A stretch of DNA of 64,000 nucleotides from Bacteroidales bacterium (GTDB lineage: Bacteria > Bacteroidota > Bacteroidia > Bacteroidales > UBA932): NCBI GenBank assembly GCA_017959005.1, contig JAGDBO010000003.1, forward strand, positions 1 to 64,000, in the 5' to 3' direction. Positions 34,357 to 42,936 of this stretch are shown one piece after another (position 1 is the stretch's first letter; the number at the start of each line of letters is the position of its first letter). Made by a program: the position numbers and the translations under genes. The notes beneath the pieces are model-generated. The model did not search any database. It worked only from the letters and a program-made list of their open reading frames with translations, and was not told the DNA's origin.

Positions 34357-34388
34357 CTTTAAAGTCAATACTCTGTAAACCAGACAGT

Positions 34389-35540
34389 TTAACCGAGGAA
34401 TCCCAGCAGGATACCGGCTGCTACGGCGCTTCCTATAACGCCCGCTACGTTAGGTCCCATTGCGTGCATCAAAAGGAAGTTTGTAGGGTCATACTTCTGG
34501 CCCTGAACATGGGATACTCTGGCTGAATCCGGAACTGCAGATACACCTGAGTTTCCAATCAGAGGGTTGAGTTTGTTGCCCTCCTTAAGGAAGAGGTTGA
34601 TAAACTTACAGAAGAGAACTCCGCAGAATGTTGCTACAAAGAAAGATGCAGCACCCAGAGCAAAGATCATAATTGATTTACCCTGGAGGAACTTATCTGC
34701 CTGAGTTGAACAACCTACGGTAACTCCTATAAGGATTACTACTATATCATTCAGCGGACCTCTTGCAGTCTCTGCCAATCTTCTTGTAACACCGCTCTCT
34801 TTAAGCAAGTTACCAAAGAAGAGCATACCCAGCAGAGGAATACCTGAAGGTACTATGAAGGCTGTGATAAGGAAACCTACAATAGGGAAGATAATCTTCT
34901 CCTGCTGTGATACAGGTCTCGGAGCCTTCATTCTTATAACTCTCTCCTTCTTTGTTGTGAGCAGACGCATTACAGGCGGCTGAATAACAGGAACTAAGGC
35001 CATGTATGAGTATGCAGAAACGGAGATTGCGCCAATCAAATCCGGAGCAAGTTTACCGGAGAGGAAGATTGCGGTAGGACCGTCTGCACCGCCTATGATT
35101 CCAATTGCACCAGCCTCTGCAGGAGTGAATCCCAGAGCGAGAGCGCCTGCGTATGCGGCAAAGATACCGAACTGAGCAGCGGCTCCTACAAGCAGAAGCT
35201 TAGGGTTGGAAATCAGTGCGGAGAAGTCTGTCATAGCACCAATACCGAGGAATATTAACGGAGGATAAAAACCTCTTCTAACTCCCTGATACAGAATGTT
35301 CAATACAGAGCCGTCTTCATATATTCCAACCTGCATTCCCGGGAAGAGCGGGATGTTGCCTATAATCATTCCGAATCCGATAGGAATCAGAAGAAGAGGC
35401 TCCCAATCCTTCTTAATTGCCAGGTAGATGAAAATGAGACCGATCAATATCATCACGATATGACCGAAGGTCACATTTGCAAAACCCGTGTATTGCGCAA
35501 ACTGTTTGAGGTTTGCTACAAAGTTTGATTCTAAGATCAT
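34389..35540 (-). CDS. mmdB: Na+-translocating methylmalonyl-CoA decarboxylase beta subunit
   Basis: 383 residues with about nine or ten membrane segments; it is the Na+-pumping subunit of the OadB/GcdB/MmdB family. The conserved GGADGPTAIFLSGKLAPDL segment, with its functional aspartate, and a Ser-rich later helix (GNSGVSAVPDSARV) are present. It couples decarboxylation of carboxybiotin to export of Na+. Methylmalonyl-CoA is favoured over oxaloacetate or glutaconyl-CoA as substrate because the operon begins with methylmalonyl-CoA epimerase. It is the last gene before the terminator. Confidence 0.92.
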   Translation of the reverse strand: MILESNFVANLKQFAQYTGFANVTFGHIVMILIGLIFIYLAIKKDWEPLLLIPIGFGMIIGNIPLFPGMQVGIYEDGSVLNILYQGVRRGFYPPLIFLGIGAMTDFSALISNPKLLLVGAAAQFGIFAAYAGALALGFTPAEAGAIGIIGGADGPTAIFLSGKLAPDLIGAISVSAYSYMALVPVIQPPVMRLLTTKKERVIRMKAPRPVSQQEKIIFPIVGFLITAFIVPSGIPLLGMLFFGNLLKESGVTRRLAETARGPLNDIVVILIGVTVGCSTQADKFLQGKSIMIFALGAASFFVATFCGVLFCKFINLFLKEGNKLNPLIGNSGVSAVPDSARVSHVQGQKYDPTNFLLMHAMGPNVAGVIGSAVAAGILLGFLG

Positions 35541-35548
35541 ATTGTATA

Positions 35549-35920
35549 TTAACCAATTACAACTAATACGTCGCCCTCAAGAACGGAGTCGCTCTTCTTT
35601 ACCTTTATCTCCTTAACAACACCGTCTGCGGTTGCCTCAATAACGTTCTCCATCTTCATAGCCTCAAGAACAATTACCTTATCTCCCTTCTTTACTGCAT
35701 CACCCTCTTTTACAGCAACATCCAGGATAACACCAGGAAGTGGAGAGGTAACTTTTGTTCCGCCTGCAGATGCAGGAGCAGCTGCCTTAGGAGCGGCTGC
35801 AGGGGCTGCTGCAGGAGCAGCAGTCGGAGCGCTTACACTTACATTTGAAATGGTTCCGCCAACTTCCTCGACAGAAACATTGTACTCATTACCGTTTACC
35901 TTGATTTTATATTCTTTCAT
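35549..35920 (-). CDS. mmdC: Biotin carboxyl carrier subunit of the decarboxylase
   Basis: 123 residues. A short N-terminal domain (MKEYKIKVNGNEYNVSVEEV) and an Ala/Pro-rich linker (about 31-52, flexible arm) precede a biotinyl domain. The biotin-accepting lysine is K89 in EAMKMEN. The swinging arm carries CO2 from the alpha subunit to beta. The short, very Ala/Pro-rich linker is typical of decarboxylase gamma/C subunits. It lies 8 nt before mmdB. Confidence 0.94.
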   Translation of the reverse strand: MKEYKIKVNGNEYNVSVEEVGGTISNVSVSAPTAAPAAAPAAAPKAAAPASAGGTKVTSPLPGVILDVAVKEGDAVKKGDKVIVLEAMKMENVIEATADGVVKEIKVKKSDSVLEGDVLVVIG

Positions 35921-35943
35921 GACATTAAGTTTTTTCTGATTAT

Positions 35944-36930
35944 TTATTTAATTTGTGGATCTTGCTTGATTGTGAGCATTTTATTTCCCCAAGGAGAGTT
36001 CCTTAAGAGATCTTTGTTGAAGGTTAGGATGTTGCTCTCTACATCGTGAATGGTAGGATCTACCGCACCGTTCTGATAGAGATGGCAGGCAATTGCTATT
36101 GCCGCTATAACCTCCTCGTTTATACCGCCCTCTGCTGTAACGGTTACGCCCTTAACAGGTGATGCAACCTTTGCAGTTTTAGCGGCCTTCTCCTCTTCCG
36201 CTTTACGAACGGCTCTCTTGCCTATGTTCTTAAAGCAGATGTAGAGGATTATAAGACAGAGGAATACAACTCCCATTGCAGTTACTGCCAGTATACCTCC
36301 CCAAGGATCCATTGCCTTCATCTTTTCAGACTTGGTAACTACGGCCTTGGTAGTGTTGGTATAGCCCGGAGTAGGGTGGTCCAAATAATCGAATCCGCCC
36401 TTAGCATCTATCTTCTTGTCATCTGAACTCTTTCTGAGAGATTTTTTAGACCAGCCCACAGGCTCGTGTCTTCCCTCTCCGTCCTTTACTCTTCCGAATG
36501 ATTTGTTCTCCGCAAGATCTGCAGGAATCTCAATCTCATCTATAAGTGTCTCTCCGTCTGTAGAATAGAGGTAAAGATTGCGGCAACCTTCAAGGGTGAA
36601 GTTCATGTGGAAAACTCCCTTCTGAGAATTGCCGTCAGCATAAAGTATAAGGTATTTCCTAAGCGGAATAACCGTTGCGGTATTTCCCTTAGGAATCATA
36701 TACTTGGTAGGATTTGACTTGTCGTCAGTGAGATAGAAGCCCGCAACATCCACCATTCCAAAGGCGGTGTTGAAGAGTTCCACCCATCCGCATCTCTCTC
36801 CGTTCTCATCCGTTAAGCCGGCGGTGTTGGTTACCAGAACCTCATTGAGTCTGATATCCACGGCACTCTGGGCAAAACTTCTGCCGGAGAGAAGAAGCAA
36901 CACTGCTAATAATAAAACTGTTCTCTTCAT
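35944..36930 (-). CDS. Lamin-tail domain fused to OadG-like decarboxylase subunit
   Basis: 328 residues. A signal peptide (1-20) is followed by a lamin-tail domain, about 24-190: IRLNEVLVTN, WVELFNTAFGMVDVAGFYLTDD, and a closing HPTPGYTN. A membrane segment then spans about 211-233 (GGILAVTAMGVVFLCLIILY), with a positively charged cytoplasmic tail in the OadG/MmdD manner. OadG-type subunits stabilise the membrane complex and help Zn or biotin-domain docking. The fusion puts a beta-sandwich outside the membrane next to the Na+ pump; its ligand is unknown. The gene is between mmdA and mmdC in the operon, where a delta subunit is expected. Confidence 0.84.
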   Translation of the reverse strand: MKRTVLLLAVLLLLSGRSFAQSAVDIRLNEVLVTNTAGLTDENGERCGWVELFNTAFGMVDVAGFYLTDDKSNPTKYMIPKGNTATVIPLRKYLILYADGNSQKGVFHMNFTLEGCRNLYLYSTDGETLIDEIEIPADLAENKSFGRVKDGEGRHEPVGWSKKSLRKSSDDKKIDAKGGFDYLDHPTPGYTNTTKAVVTKSEKMKAMDPWGGILAVTAMGVVFLCLIILYICFKNIGKRAVRKAEEEKAAKTAKVASPVKGVTVTAEGGINEEVIAAIAIACHLYQNGAVDPTIHDVESNILTFNKDLLRNSPWGNKMLTIKQDPQIK

Positions 36931-36940
36931 CTCGTCTTAA

Positions 36941-38491
36941 TTAGAGTGGAAGGTTGTCATGCTTCTTAGCAGGGTTAGTAAGTCTCTTGTTCTCAAGCTG
37001 GTGCAATGCACGGATTACTCTGAATCTGGTATTGCGAGGCTCAATTACGTCATCTATATAGCCGTACTTAGCTGCATTGTAAGGATTTGCAAATGCATCT
37101 CTATACTCTTTCTCCTTCTCTGTCTTGAAGGCGTTAACATCCTGAGTCTCTTTGAGTTCCTTACCATAGAGAATCTCAATTGCACCGCTAGGACCCATAA
37201 CTGCAATCTCTGCAGTAGGCCATGCGTAGTTGATGTCTCCTCTCAGGTGCTTTGAACTCATAACGCAGTATGCACCTCCGTATGCCTTTCTCAAAACAAC
37301 TGTAATCTTTGGAACAGTAGCCTCTCCAAATGCGTAGAGAAGTTTTGCTCCGTGAAGGATGATACCGTTGTATTCCTGCTGAGTACCAGGGAGGAAGCCA
37401 GGAACATCCTCAAGAGTGAGGATAGGGATATTGAATGCGTCACAGAAGCGGACGAATCTAGCACCCTTACGGCTGGAGTTGGAATCCAATACACCGGCAA
37501 GAACTGAAGGCTGGTTTGCAACTATACCTACGGTAATACCGTCAAATCTTGCAAAACCAACTATAAGGCTCTTTGCGTAATCCTTGTGAACCTCAAGGAA
37601 TTTGCCGTCATCAACTATAGACTTGATAACGGAGTACATATTGTATGGCTTGTTTGGATTATCCGGAATGATATCGTTCAGAACGTCATCCATTCTGTTG
37701 ATAGGGTCATTGGTAGGAACAATAGGGGTCTTCTCCATATTGTTCTGAGGCAGATATGAGAGAAGGTCTTTAATAGTCTGAATACCAATCTCCTCGTTAT
37801 CTACAGCAAAGTGTGCTACACCGCTCTTGCTTGCGTGAACGGATGCTCCTCCAAGTGTCTCCTGTGTAACGTCCTCACCGAGAACTGATTTAACAACCTT
37901 AGGACCTGTAAGGAACATGTAGCTTCCCTTTGACATAACGTTGAAGTCCGTAAGAGCAGGGGAGTAAACCGCACCACCTGCGCAAGGACCGAATATTGCT
38001 GATATCTGTGGAATTACACCGCTGGCCAGAATGTTTCTCTGGAAGATTTCAGTATATCCTGCCAAGGCGTTTACACCCTCCTGGATACGTGCTCCGCCGG
38101 AGTCGTTGATTCCAATTACAGGTGCACCCACCTTCATTGCTATATCCATTACCTTGCAGATCTTCTGTGCAAAGGTCTCACTTAAAGAACCTCCGAGCAC
38201 TGTAAAGTCCTGAGCAAAAACATATACCAGACGTCCGCCAATGGTTCCGTAACCTGTAACGACACCGTCTCCCAGAACGTGATTCTTCTCCATTCCGAAG
38301 TTTGTACAGCGGTGGGTTACAAACATATCGAACTCCTCAAAACTGCCTTCGTCCAGCAGCATTGCAATTCTCTCTCTTGCTGTAAATTTTCCTTTTTCGT
38401 GCTGAGAATCAATCCTTTTCTGACCTCCTCCCAGACGAGCTTTTTCCCTTAGGGATATTAACGCCTTAACGGCTTCGAGTTGCTGACTCAT
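36941..38491 (-). CDS. mmdA: Methylmalonyl-CoA decarboxylase alpha (carboxyltransferase) subunit
   Basis: 516 residues of the acyl-CoA carboxyltransferase family. Crotonase-like halves show [22 protein letters not shown], with oxyanion-hole glycines, and [14 protein letters not shown]. It transfers the carboxyl group from methylmalonyl-CoA to biotin on mmdC. The same fold occurs in propionyl-CoA carboxylase beta; the Na+-pump genes downstream and the absence of a biotin carboxylase gene favour the decarboxylase role. Propionyl-CoA is then released, giving propionate in the succinate pathway. The start is 17 nt after mce. Confidence 0.93.
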   Translation of the reverse strand: MSQQLEAVKALISLREKARLGGGQKRIDSQHEKGKFTARERIAMLLDEGSFEEFDMFVTHRCTNFGMEKNHVLGDGVVTGYGTIGGRLVYVFAQDFTVLGGSLSETFAQKICKVMDIAMKVGAPVIGINDSGGARIQEGVNALAGYTEIFQRNILASGVIPQISAIFGPCAGGAVYSPALTDFNVMSKGSYMFLTGPKVVKSVLGEDVTQETLGGASVHASKSGVAHFAVDNEEIGIQTIKDLLSYLPQNNMEKTPIVPTNDPINRMDDVLNDIIPDNPNKPYNMYSVIKSIVDDGKFLEVHKDYAKSLIVGFARFDGITVGIVANQPSVLAGVLDSNSSRKGARFVRFCDAFNIPILTLEDVPGFLPGTQQEYNGIILHGAKLLYAFGEATVPKITVVLRKAYGGAYCVMSSKHLRGDINYAWPTAEIAVMGPSGAIEILYGKELKETQDVNAFKTEKEKEYRDAFANPYNAAKYGYIDDVIEPRNTRFRVIRALHQLENKRLTNPAKKHDNLPL

Positions 38492-38508
38492 ATTGTTCGG
38501 TTTTAGTA

Positions 38509-38922
38509 TTACTTCTTGTTAGGATCCTCACAGATCTCTGTAAGAACACCGTGAGTGGATTTAGGATGGAGGAAGGCAATGTTAAGACCCTCAGCACCCT
38601 TTCTAGGCTCTTTGTCTATAAGACGCACACCCTTTGCCTCAAGCTCTGTAAGACAATCCTTTACAGATGGTGTGGCAAATGCCATGTGGTGAATGCCCTC
38701 TCCTCTCTTCTCTATGAATTTTGCTATTGTTCCTTCAGGATCAGTGCTCTCCAGGAGCTCAATCTTTGTCTGTCCAATCTTGAAGAATGCGGTTTTAACC
38801 TTCTGATCTTTAACCTCCTCAATAGAGTAGCACTTAAGACCAAGCATTTTTTCATAGTATGGGATAGCCTCTTCCAATGAGTTTACTGCAATCCCAAGGT
38901 GTTCAATGTGAGTTAATTCCAT
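38509..38922 (-). CDS. mce: Methylmalonyl-CoA epimerase
   Basis: 137 residues of the vicinal-oxygen-chelate (glyoxalase-like) fold. [46 protein letters not shown] and a C-terminal LTEI contain the metal ligands, including two His and a Glu. The enzyme interconverts (R)- and (S)-methylmalonyl-CoA, linking the B12-dependent mutase to the decarboxylase. It is the first gene of the mce-mmdA-LTD/OadG-mmdC-mmdB operon. A weak -7-like TAACTTTA (38945-38952, minus) overlaps the base of the yebC terminator. Confidence 0.94.
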   Translation of the reverse strand: MELTHIEHLGIAVNSLEEAIPYYEKMLGLKCYSIEEVKDQKVKTAFFKIGQTKIELLESTDPEGTIAKFIEKRGEGIHHMAFATPSVKDCLTELEAKGVRLIDKEPRKGAEGLNIAFLHPKSTHGVLTEICEDPNKK

Positions 38923-38953
38923 AATATTTGTTTTTTGTATTTGTTAAAGTTAA

Positions 38954-38975
38954 AAAGGCCCTTTTTGGGGCCTTT
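38954..38975 (-). terminator. Rho-independent terminator of yebC
   Basis: AAAGGCCC with GGGCCTTT (8-bp stem, 38954-38961 and 38968-38975), a 6-nt loop, and a T-run on the minus strand. Confidence 0.85.
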
Positions 38976-38988
38976 GTAGATAGTTATC

Positions 38989-39735
38989 CTATTGTGCGTC
39001 TGATAGATCCAATGTATGATATACATTCTGAACGTCTTCGTCGTTCTCTATCTTCTCAATAAGTTTTTCATTTTCCAACCGTTGTTCTTCCGGTAGTTTC
39101 TTAAGGTCTACGGTAGGTATTCTCTCAAATCCTCCGCTTACAATTGTGTAACCCTTATCCTCTATATACTTCTGAATCTCGCCAAAGGATTTGTAAGTTC
39201 CGTAAATCATAATGGTCTCATTACCATCCTCATCCGTATCCTTAAATACTTCGTCTGCACCGTAGTCTATAAGTTCAAGTTCAAGCTCGTCCAAGTCTAT
39301 AGGCTCCTTTTCGCTCTTAATCTTGAAGACGCATTTGTGGTCAAACATGAACTCTACGCTTCCGCTGGTTCCAAGGGTTCCGTTATACTTGTTGAAGTAG
39401 CTGCGTATGTTTGCAACGGTACGTGTGTGGTTATCTGTTGCAGTCTCAATGAGATAGGCAATACCGCCCGGGCCGTAACCCTCGTATACTATCTCCTGAT
39501 AATCACTCTGATCCTTCTCTACTGCTCTCTTTATAGCCCTGTCAATGTTCTCCTTAGGCATGTTTTCACTCTTTGCCGTCTGGATTATGGTTCTCAGGGT
39601 AGGGTTGTAGTCCGGATCCGGACCGCCGTTCTTTGCAGCAATTGTTATCTCTTTTCCCAATCTTGTGAAGACGCGGGCCATGTTGCCCCATCTCTTGAAT
39701 TTTCTCTCTTTTCTGAATTCAAACGCTCTTCCCAT
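38989..39735 (-). CDS. yebC: YebC/PmpR family protein
   Basis: 248 residues. The N-terminus MGRAFEFRKERKFKRWGNMARVF is the Bacteroidota form of the family, and DRAIKRAV and YEGYGPGGIA are the usual signature. Members are named as transcriptional regulators (PmpR), and recent work on YebC-type proteins connects the family to relief of ribosome stalling at proline runs; the role in this organism is open. It follows the TPR protein by 6 nt and ends at a strong terminator. Confidence 0.93.
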   Translation of the reverse strand: MGRAFEFRKERKFKRWGNMARVFTRLGKEITIAAKNGGPDPDYNPTLRTIIQTAKSENMPKENIDRAIKRAVEKDQSDYQEIVYEGYGPGGIAYLIETATDNHTRTVANIRSYFNKYNGTLGTSGSVEFMFDHKCVFKIKSEKEPIDLDELELELIDYGADEVFKDTDEDGNETIMIYGTYKSFGEIQKYIEDKGYTIVSGGFERIPTVDLKKLPEEQRLENEKLIEKIENDEDVQNVYHTLDLSDAQ

Positions 39736-39741
39736 AACAGC

Positions 39742-40422
39742 TTATTTTATAGCGGCTTCTGCTCTAGAAATATATTTGTCAATCTCGTATCCCTCCGGAG
39801 AATTTCCATAGAGATCCTTTATCTTCTGATATGCTTTAACTGCCTCAGCAGGCTGTCCCAACTCCTCCTGGCAGAGACCCAGTTTGAGAAGGTAACCGGC
39901 TGCAAGAATATTGTCTGCAGTAGCGGCGGCAGACTCAAAATATGAAACTGCACTCTTTACATCTCCCTTATTTACATAGGCGTCACCAATACAAGCCTTT
40001 GCTCTGGCCTGCATAATTTTATCCTTTGTGCTGTATTTCTTAAGGTATGAGATAGCACCGTCATTGTCACCCAGACGAAGGCAGCAAACTCCTGCGTCAA
40101 AATAGGCAGCCTGGCCGGCCTTCTTGCCATATTTATCTATCACCTGCTTGAATCCGAGAGCGTTTCCGTCTCCGTTAAGCGCCAGGTTGAAGGAATCCGT
40201 CCTGAAATAGCGCTCTGCAGTGAAAAGCTGATCTACAGCCTCTTTCTGCTTAGGTATGGTGATAAGGTTAATCCAGGCAAATACAAGGGCAGCCACCACT
40301 ATAATGCCGGCTACGATATATGCTATGGTCTTTTTGTTGTTTTCAAAAAACAATTCTGTCTTAGATACTGCCTCAGCTACATTTTGCTCACGCTCAGTAC
40401 GTACATTTTTATTATTAGCCAT
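39742..40422 (-). CDS. Membrane-anchored TPR protein, YfgM-like
   Basis: 226 residues. The N-terminus is cytoplasmic and charged, one membrane helix spans about 35-55 (TIAYIVAGIIVVAALVFAW), and the periplasmic part holds several TPR-like helical pairs (AAYFDAGVCCLRLGDNDGAISYLKKY, and three more). The plan matches YfgM-like ancillary proteins of the Sec translocon, but no specific sequence match can be claimed. It is divergent from recF and co-directional with yebC, 6 nt apart. Confidence 0.8.
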   Translation of the reverse strand: MANNKNVRTEREQNVAEAVSKTELFFENNKKTIAYIVAGIIVVAALVFAWINLITIPKQKEAVDQLFTAERYFRTDSFNLALNGDGNALGFKQVIDKYGKKAGQAAYFDAGVCCLRLGDNDGAISYLKKYSTKDKIMQARAKACIGDAYVNKGDVKSAVSYFESAAATADNILAAGYLLKLGLCQEELGQPAEAVKAYQKIKDLYGNSPEGYEIDKYISRAEAAIK

Positions 40423-40447
40423 TTTTCTTAAGATTTTATGCGAAGTG

Positions 40448-40476
40448 CAAATTTACAGAATAAAATTCTAATTTTG
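40448..40476. promoter_or_regulatory. Divergent -7 elements for the TPR gene and recF
   Basis: TAAATTTG on the minus strand (40455-40448) faces the TPR gene, with a weak ATTG about 21 bp further upstream as a possible -33. TAATTTTG on the plus strand (40469-40476) faces recF, giving a leader of about 13 nt. They are 13 bp apart. Confidence 0.6.
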
Positions 40477-40493
40477 CAATAGTTTTTTGTCTT

Positions 40494-41615
40494 ATGTTTT
40501 TAAGCAAGATTACTGTCACCGATTTTAAGAACATCCGCCTTGCGGAGCTCTCTTTCTCCGGAAAACTCAACTGTATTTCCGGCAACAACGGTGTGGGCAA
40601 AACCAACCTTCTGGATGCGGTTTACTCCCTCTCCATGACCAAGAGTTTCTTCAACTATCAGGACTCCTTCTCCATCCGCCACGGTGCGGAGACGGCCGCC
40701 TTGAACGGAACCTACGTTATGGATGACGGTTCGCTTACAACAATAGGACTGGCCATATACGGAAAAGGGCCTCAGGAGGGCAAGCTGCTCAAGAGGGAGG
40801 GTAAGGCCTACAAGAGGCTTTCAGACCATATAGGTCTCTTCCCGATAGTTATGGTCTCCCCTTCGGATACCTCTCTTATAAACCTCTCTGGCAGGGAGAG
40901 ACGCCGCTTTATGGATGCTCTCCTCTCTCAGGTGGATAGGGAATACCTCTTTAAACTGCAGAGATACAATAAGTTGATTGCTCAGCGCAACGGTCTGCTC
41001 AAAAACTCGGAGGATAACGAGGAACTAACGGAAGCCATAGATGTTCAACTAACCTCCCTGGCATCCTACATATATGATAAGAGGAAAAATCTTGCAGAAC
41101 TTCTCAATCAGAGCGTGGGGGAGTACTACGCAAAGGTCAGCGGCAGAGCGGAATCTGTTGCGGTAAGGTACACCAGTGATCTGGAGAAGATGCCTCTGGA
41201 TGAGGTTCTGAAGAAAAATCGGGAGAGAGACAGGATGATGGGCTTTACTACCTCTGGAATCCATCGGGATGATTTGGATTTTGAGATTACCTCAGCAGAC
41301 GGAGAGTTCCATCCGCTAAAGAGCTGTGCAAGCCAGGGGCAGCAGAAGTGCTTTTTGATTGCTCTGAAACTCTCACAGTTTGCAATTATGAAGAGGCTCT
41401 TTGGTGGCACCGCTCCTATTCTTCTTCTGGATGATATCTTTGACAAATTGGATATGAGTAGGGTAGAGTATCTGCTCCAACTGGTTGTAGGTGAGGATTT
41501 TTCTCAGATTTTCATTACAGACAGCAACAAGGTGAGGATGGAGAAGCTGGTTAAAAAGATTGGGGGAGAGTGCAAGAGTTTTGAGGTGGAACAGGGTAAT
41601 ATTAAAGAGGTATGA
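40494..41615 (+). CDS. recF: DNA replication and repair protein RecF
   Basis: 373 residues. It starts ITVTDFKNIRLAEL; the Walker A motif GNNGVGKTN is at about 30-38. The ABC-type signature region lies before LLLDDIFDKLD, which is Walker B and the D-loop. RecF loads RecA at single-stranded gaps with RecO and RecR, acting on DNA in the cytoplasm. The gene overlaps the DUF721 gene by 4 bases (ATGA), the usual neighbour in Bacteroidota. It is not next to dnaA, dnaN or gyrB here. Confidence 0.95.
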   Translation: MFLSKITVTDFKNIRLAELSFSGKLNCISGNNGVGKTNLLDAVYSLSMTKSFFNYQDSFSIRHGAETAALNGTYVMDDGSLTTIGLAIYGKGPQEGKLLKREGKAYKRLSDHIGLFPIVMVSPSDTSLINLSGRERRRFMDALLSQVDREYLFKLQRYNKLIAQRNGLLKNSEDNEELTEAIDVQLTSLASYIYDKRKNLAELLNQSVGEYYAKVSGRAESVAVRYTSDLEKMPLDEVLKKNRERDRMMGFTTSGIHRDDLDFEITSADGEFHPLKSCASQGQQKCFLIALKLSQFAIMKRLFGGTAPILLLDDIFDKLDMSRVEYLLQLVVGEDFSQIFITDSNKVRMEKLVKKIGGECKSFEVEQGNIKEV

Positions 41616-41902
41616 AACGCAACAAGCCGGTAAAACTCGCTCAGCTCTTAAAGGAGTATATCAACGATATTGAGACGGGAGATAATATCCTGGCCGCAAG
41701 AGTGTTGCGTACCTGGGACGAGGTTATGGAGGAGAATATTACCAGGGCCACTATGTCCAAATTTTTTAAGGATGGGGTTCTCTATTGCACCATAAGTTCT
41801 TCAATATTAAGAAGTATGCTTGTTGCACGTGGCTACTCCATAAAGGAGAAAATCAACAATACATTGGGCTCGGATGTGGTTAAGAAGATAGTCTTCAGAT
41901 AG
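41612..41902 (+). CDS. DUF721 domain protein (DciA-like)
   Basis: 96 residues: a compact alpha/beta domain, with WDEVMEENITRAT and LYCTISSSILRSMLVARGYSIKEKIN. The family contains DciA, the ancestral replicative-helicase loader, whose short DUF721 form often sits after recF. A helicase-related role is inferred from the family and the recF context only. It overlaps recF by 4 bases and precedes pdxB by 2 nt. Confidence 0.85.
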   Translation: MKRNKPVKLAQLLKEYINDIETGDNILAARVLRTWDEVMEENITRATMSKFFKDGVLYCTISSSILRSMLVARGYSIKEKINNTLGSDVVKKIVFR

Positions 41903-41904
41903 TT

Positions 41905-42936
41905 ATGAAACTGATTATAGATGACGCCATACCGTATATAAAAGGTCTCTTTGAGCCCTTTGTTGAGACTCTTTACTGCAAGGGGGGAGAGTTCTCCTCT
42001 GCAATCAGATCTACGGGGGGAGATAAGATTCTAATAATCAGGACCAGAACAAAGTGCAATGCAGAGTTGCTTGAGGGAAGCGGCGTTAAGGCTATTGCAA
42101 CAGCCACAATCGGGACGGACCATATAGATATTCCATACTGCAATGCCAATTCTATAAAGGTATTCTCAGCTCCCGGCTGTAACAGCGGTGCGGTCATGCA
42201 GTATGTATTCACCTCTCTTGCCGCTCTAAATCTCATTCCATCAGCTGTTTCTAAGAGAAAGAGTGTTGCTTTGGGAGTGATTGGTGCAGGGCATGTAGGG
42301 GAGAAGGTTGCCCGTCTGGGAGAGGCTTTGGGATTTAAGGTAATGCGCAATGACCCTCCTAAAGAGCTACAGCAGAAGCAATCCGGCGGTTCCATTCCAT
42401 ATTTTTCTTTGGATGAAGTTCTGGAAAATTCAGATATCGTGACAATTCACACACCTTTAGATTCAACCACAAAAGGGATGGCTTCATCTGAGTTTTTCTC
42501 CAAAATGAAAGAGGGGGCTACCTTTATAAACTGCTCAAGGGGAGAGGTTTTGGATGAAAAGGCTCTGCTTGCTTCAAAGAGAGTGCAACGCGTGATACTG
42601 GATGTCTGGTGCAACGAGCCAAAGATTAACCTAGAGCTTCTTTCCAGAGCGGATATTGCTACTCCACACATTGCAGGTTACTCCGTTGAGGGTAAGAAAA
42701 ACGGTACTGCGGCTGTTGTAGAAAGTGTGGCTACTCTTTTGGGTATAAGGGATTTACAATACTACGGTGAGAATGGTGATGAGACAAGACATACTCTGAA
42801 TCTATCCGGAGATTTAAAAACTCAACTGCTCTCATTCTTCCCTGTTAAAGAGATTGACTCCCTTTTAAGAGAGGCTCCTGAGAATTTTGAAAAGATAAGA
42901 ACTGAATATATCTACAGAAATGAGTTTAAATATTAA
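41905..42936 (+). CDS. pdxB: 4-phosphoerythronate dehydrogenase
   Basis: 343 residues of the D-2-hydroxyacid dehydrogenase family. The NAD-binding motif is VIGAGHVGEKVARLG; the catalytic trio is visible as an arginine in NCSRGEV, a glutamate near CNEP, and a histidine in TPHIAGYS. The C-terminal dimerisation domain is present. The DAxxTxxH N-terminus (DDAIPYIKGL) and the length fit PdxB better than SerA or lactate dehydrogenase. PdxB oxidises 4-phosphoerythronate in DXP-independent vitamin B6 synthesis. The last 17 bases overlap the DUF4301 gene. Confidence 0.88.
   Translation: MKLIIDDAIPYIKGLFEPFVETLYCKGGEFSSAIRSTGGDKILIIRTRTKCNAELLEGSGVKAIATATIGTDHIDIPYCNANSIKVFSAPGCNSGAVMQYVFTSLAALNLIPSAVSKRKSVALGVIGAGHVGEKVARLGEALGFKVMRNDPPKELQQKQSGGSIPYFSLDEVLENSDIVTIHTPLDSTTKGMASSEFFSKMKEGATFINCSRGEVLDEKALLASKRVQRVILDVWCNEPKINLELLSRADIATPHIAGYSVEGKKNGTAAVVESVATLLGIRDLQYYGENGDETRHTLNLSGDLKTQLLSFFPVKEIDSLLREAPENFEKIRTEYIYRNEFKY

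Noticed and set aside
35758-35830. GCAGGAGCAGC-like repeated bases inside mmdC
   Set aside because: They encode the Ala/Pro-rich linker of the biotin carrier. The repetition follows from the amino-acid composition, not from a DNA repeat element.
34389-38922. Oxaloacetate or glutaconyl-CoA decarboxylase as the substrate of the Na+ pump
   Set aside because: The operon begins with methylmalonyl-CoA epimerase and the alpha subunit is a CoA-ester carboxyltransferase rather than an oxaloacetate-type TIM barrel. Glutaconyl-CoA is not fully excluded.
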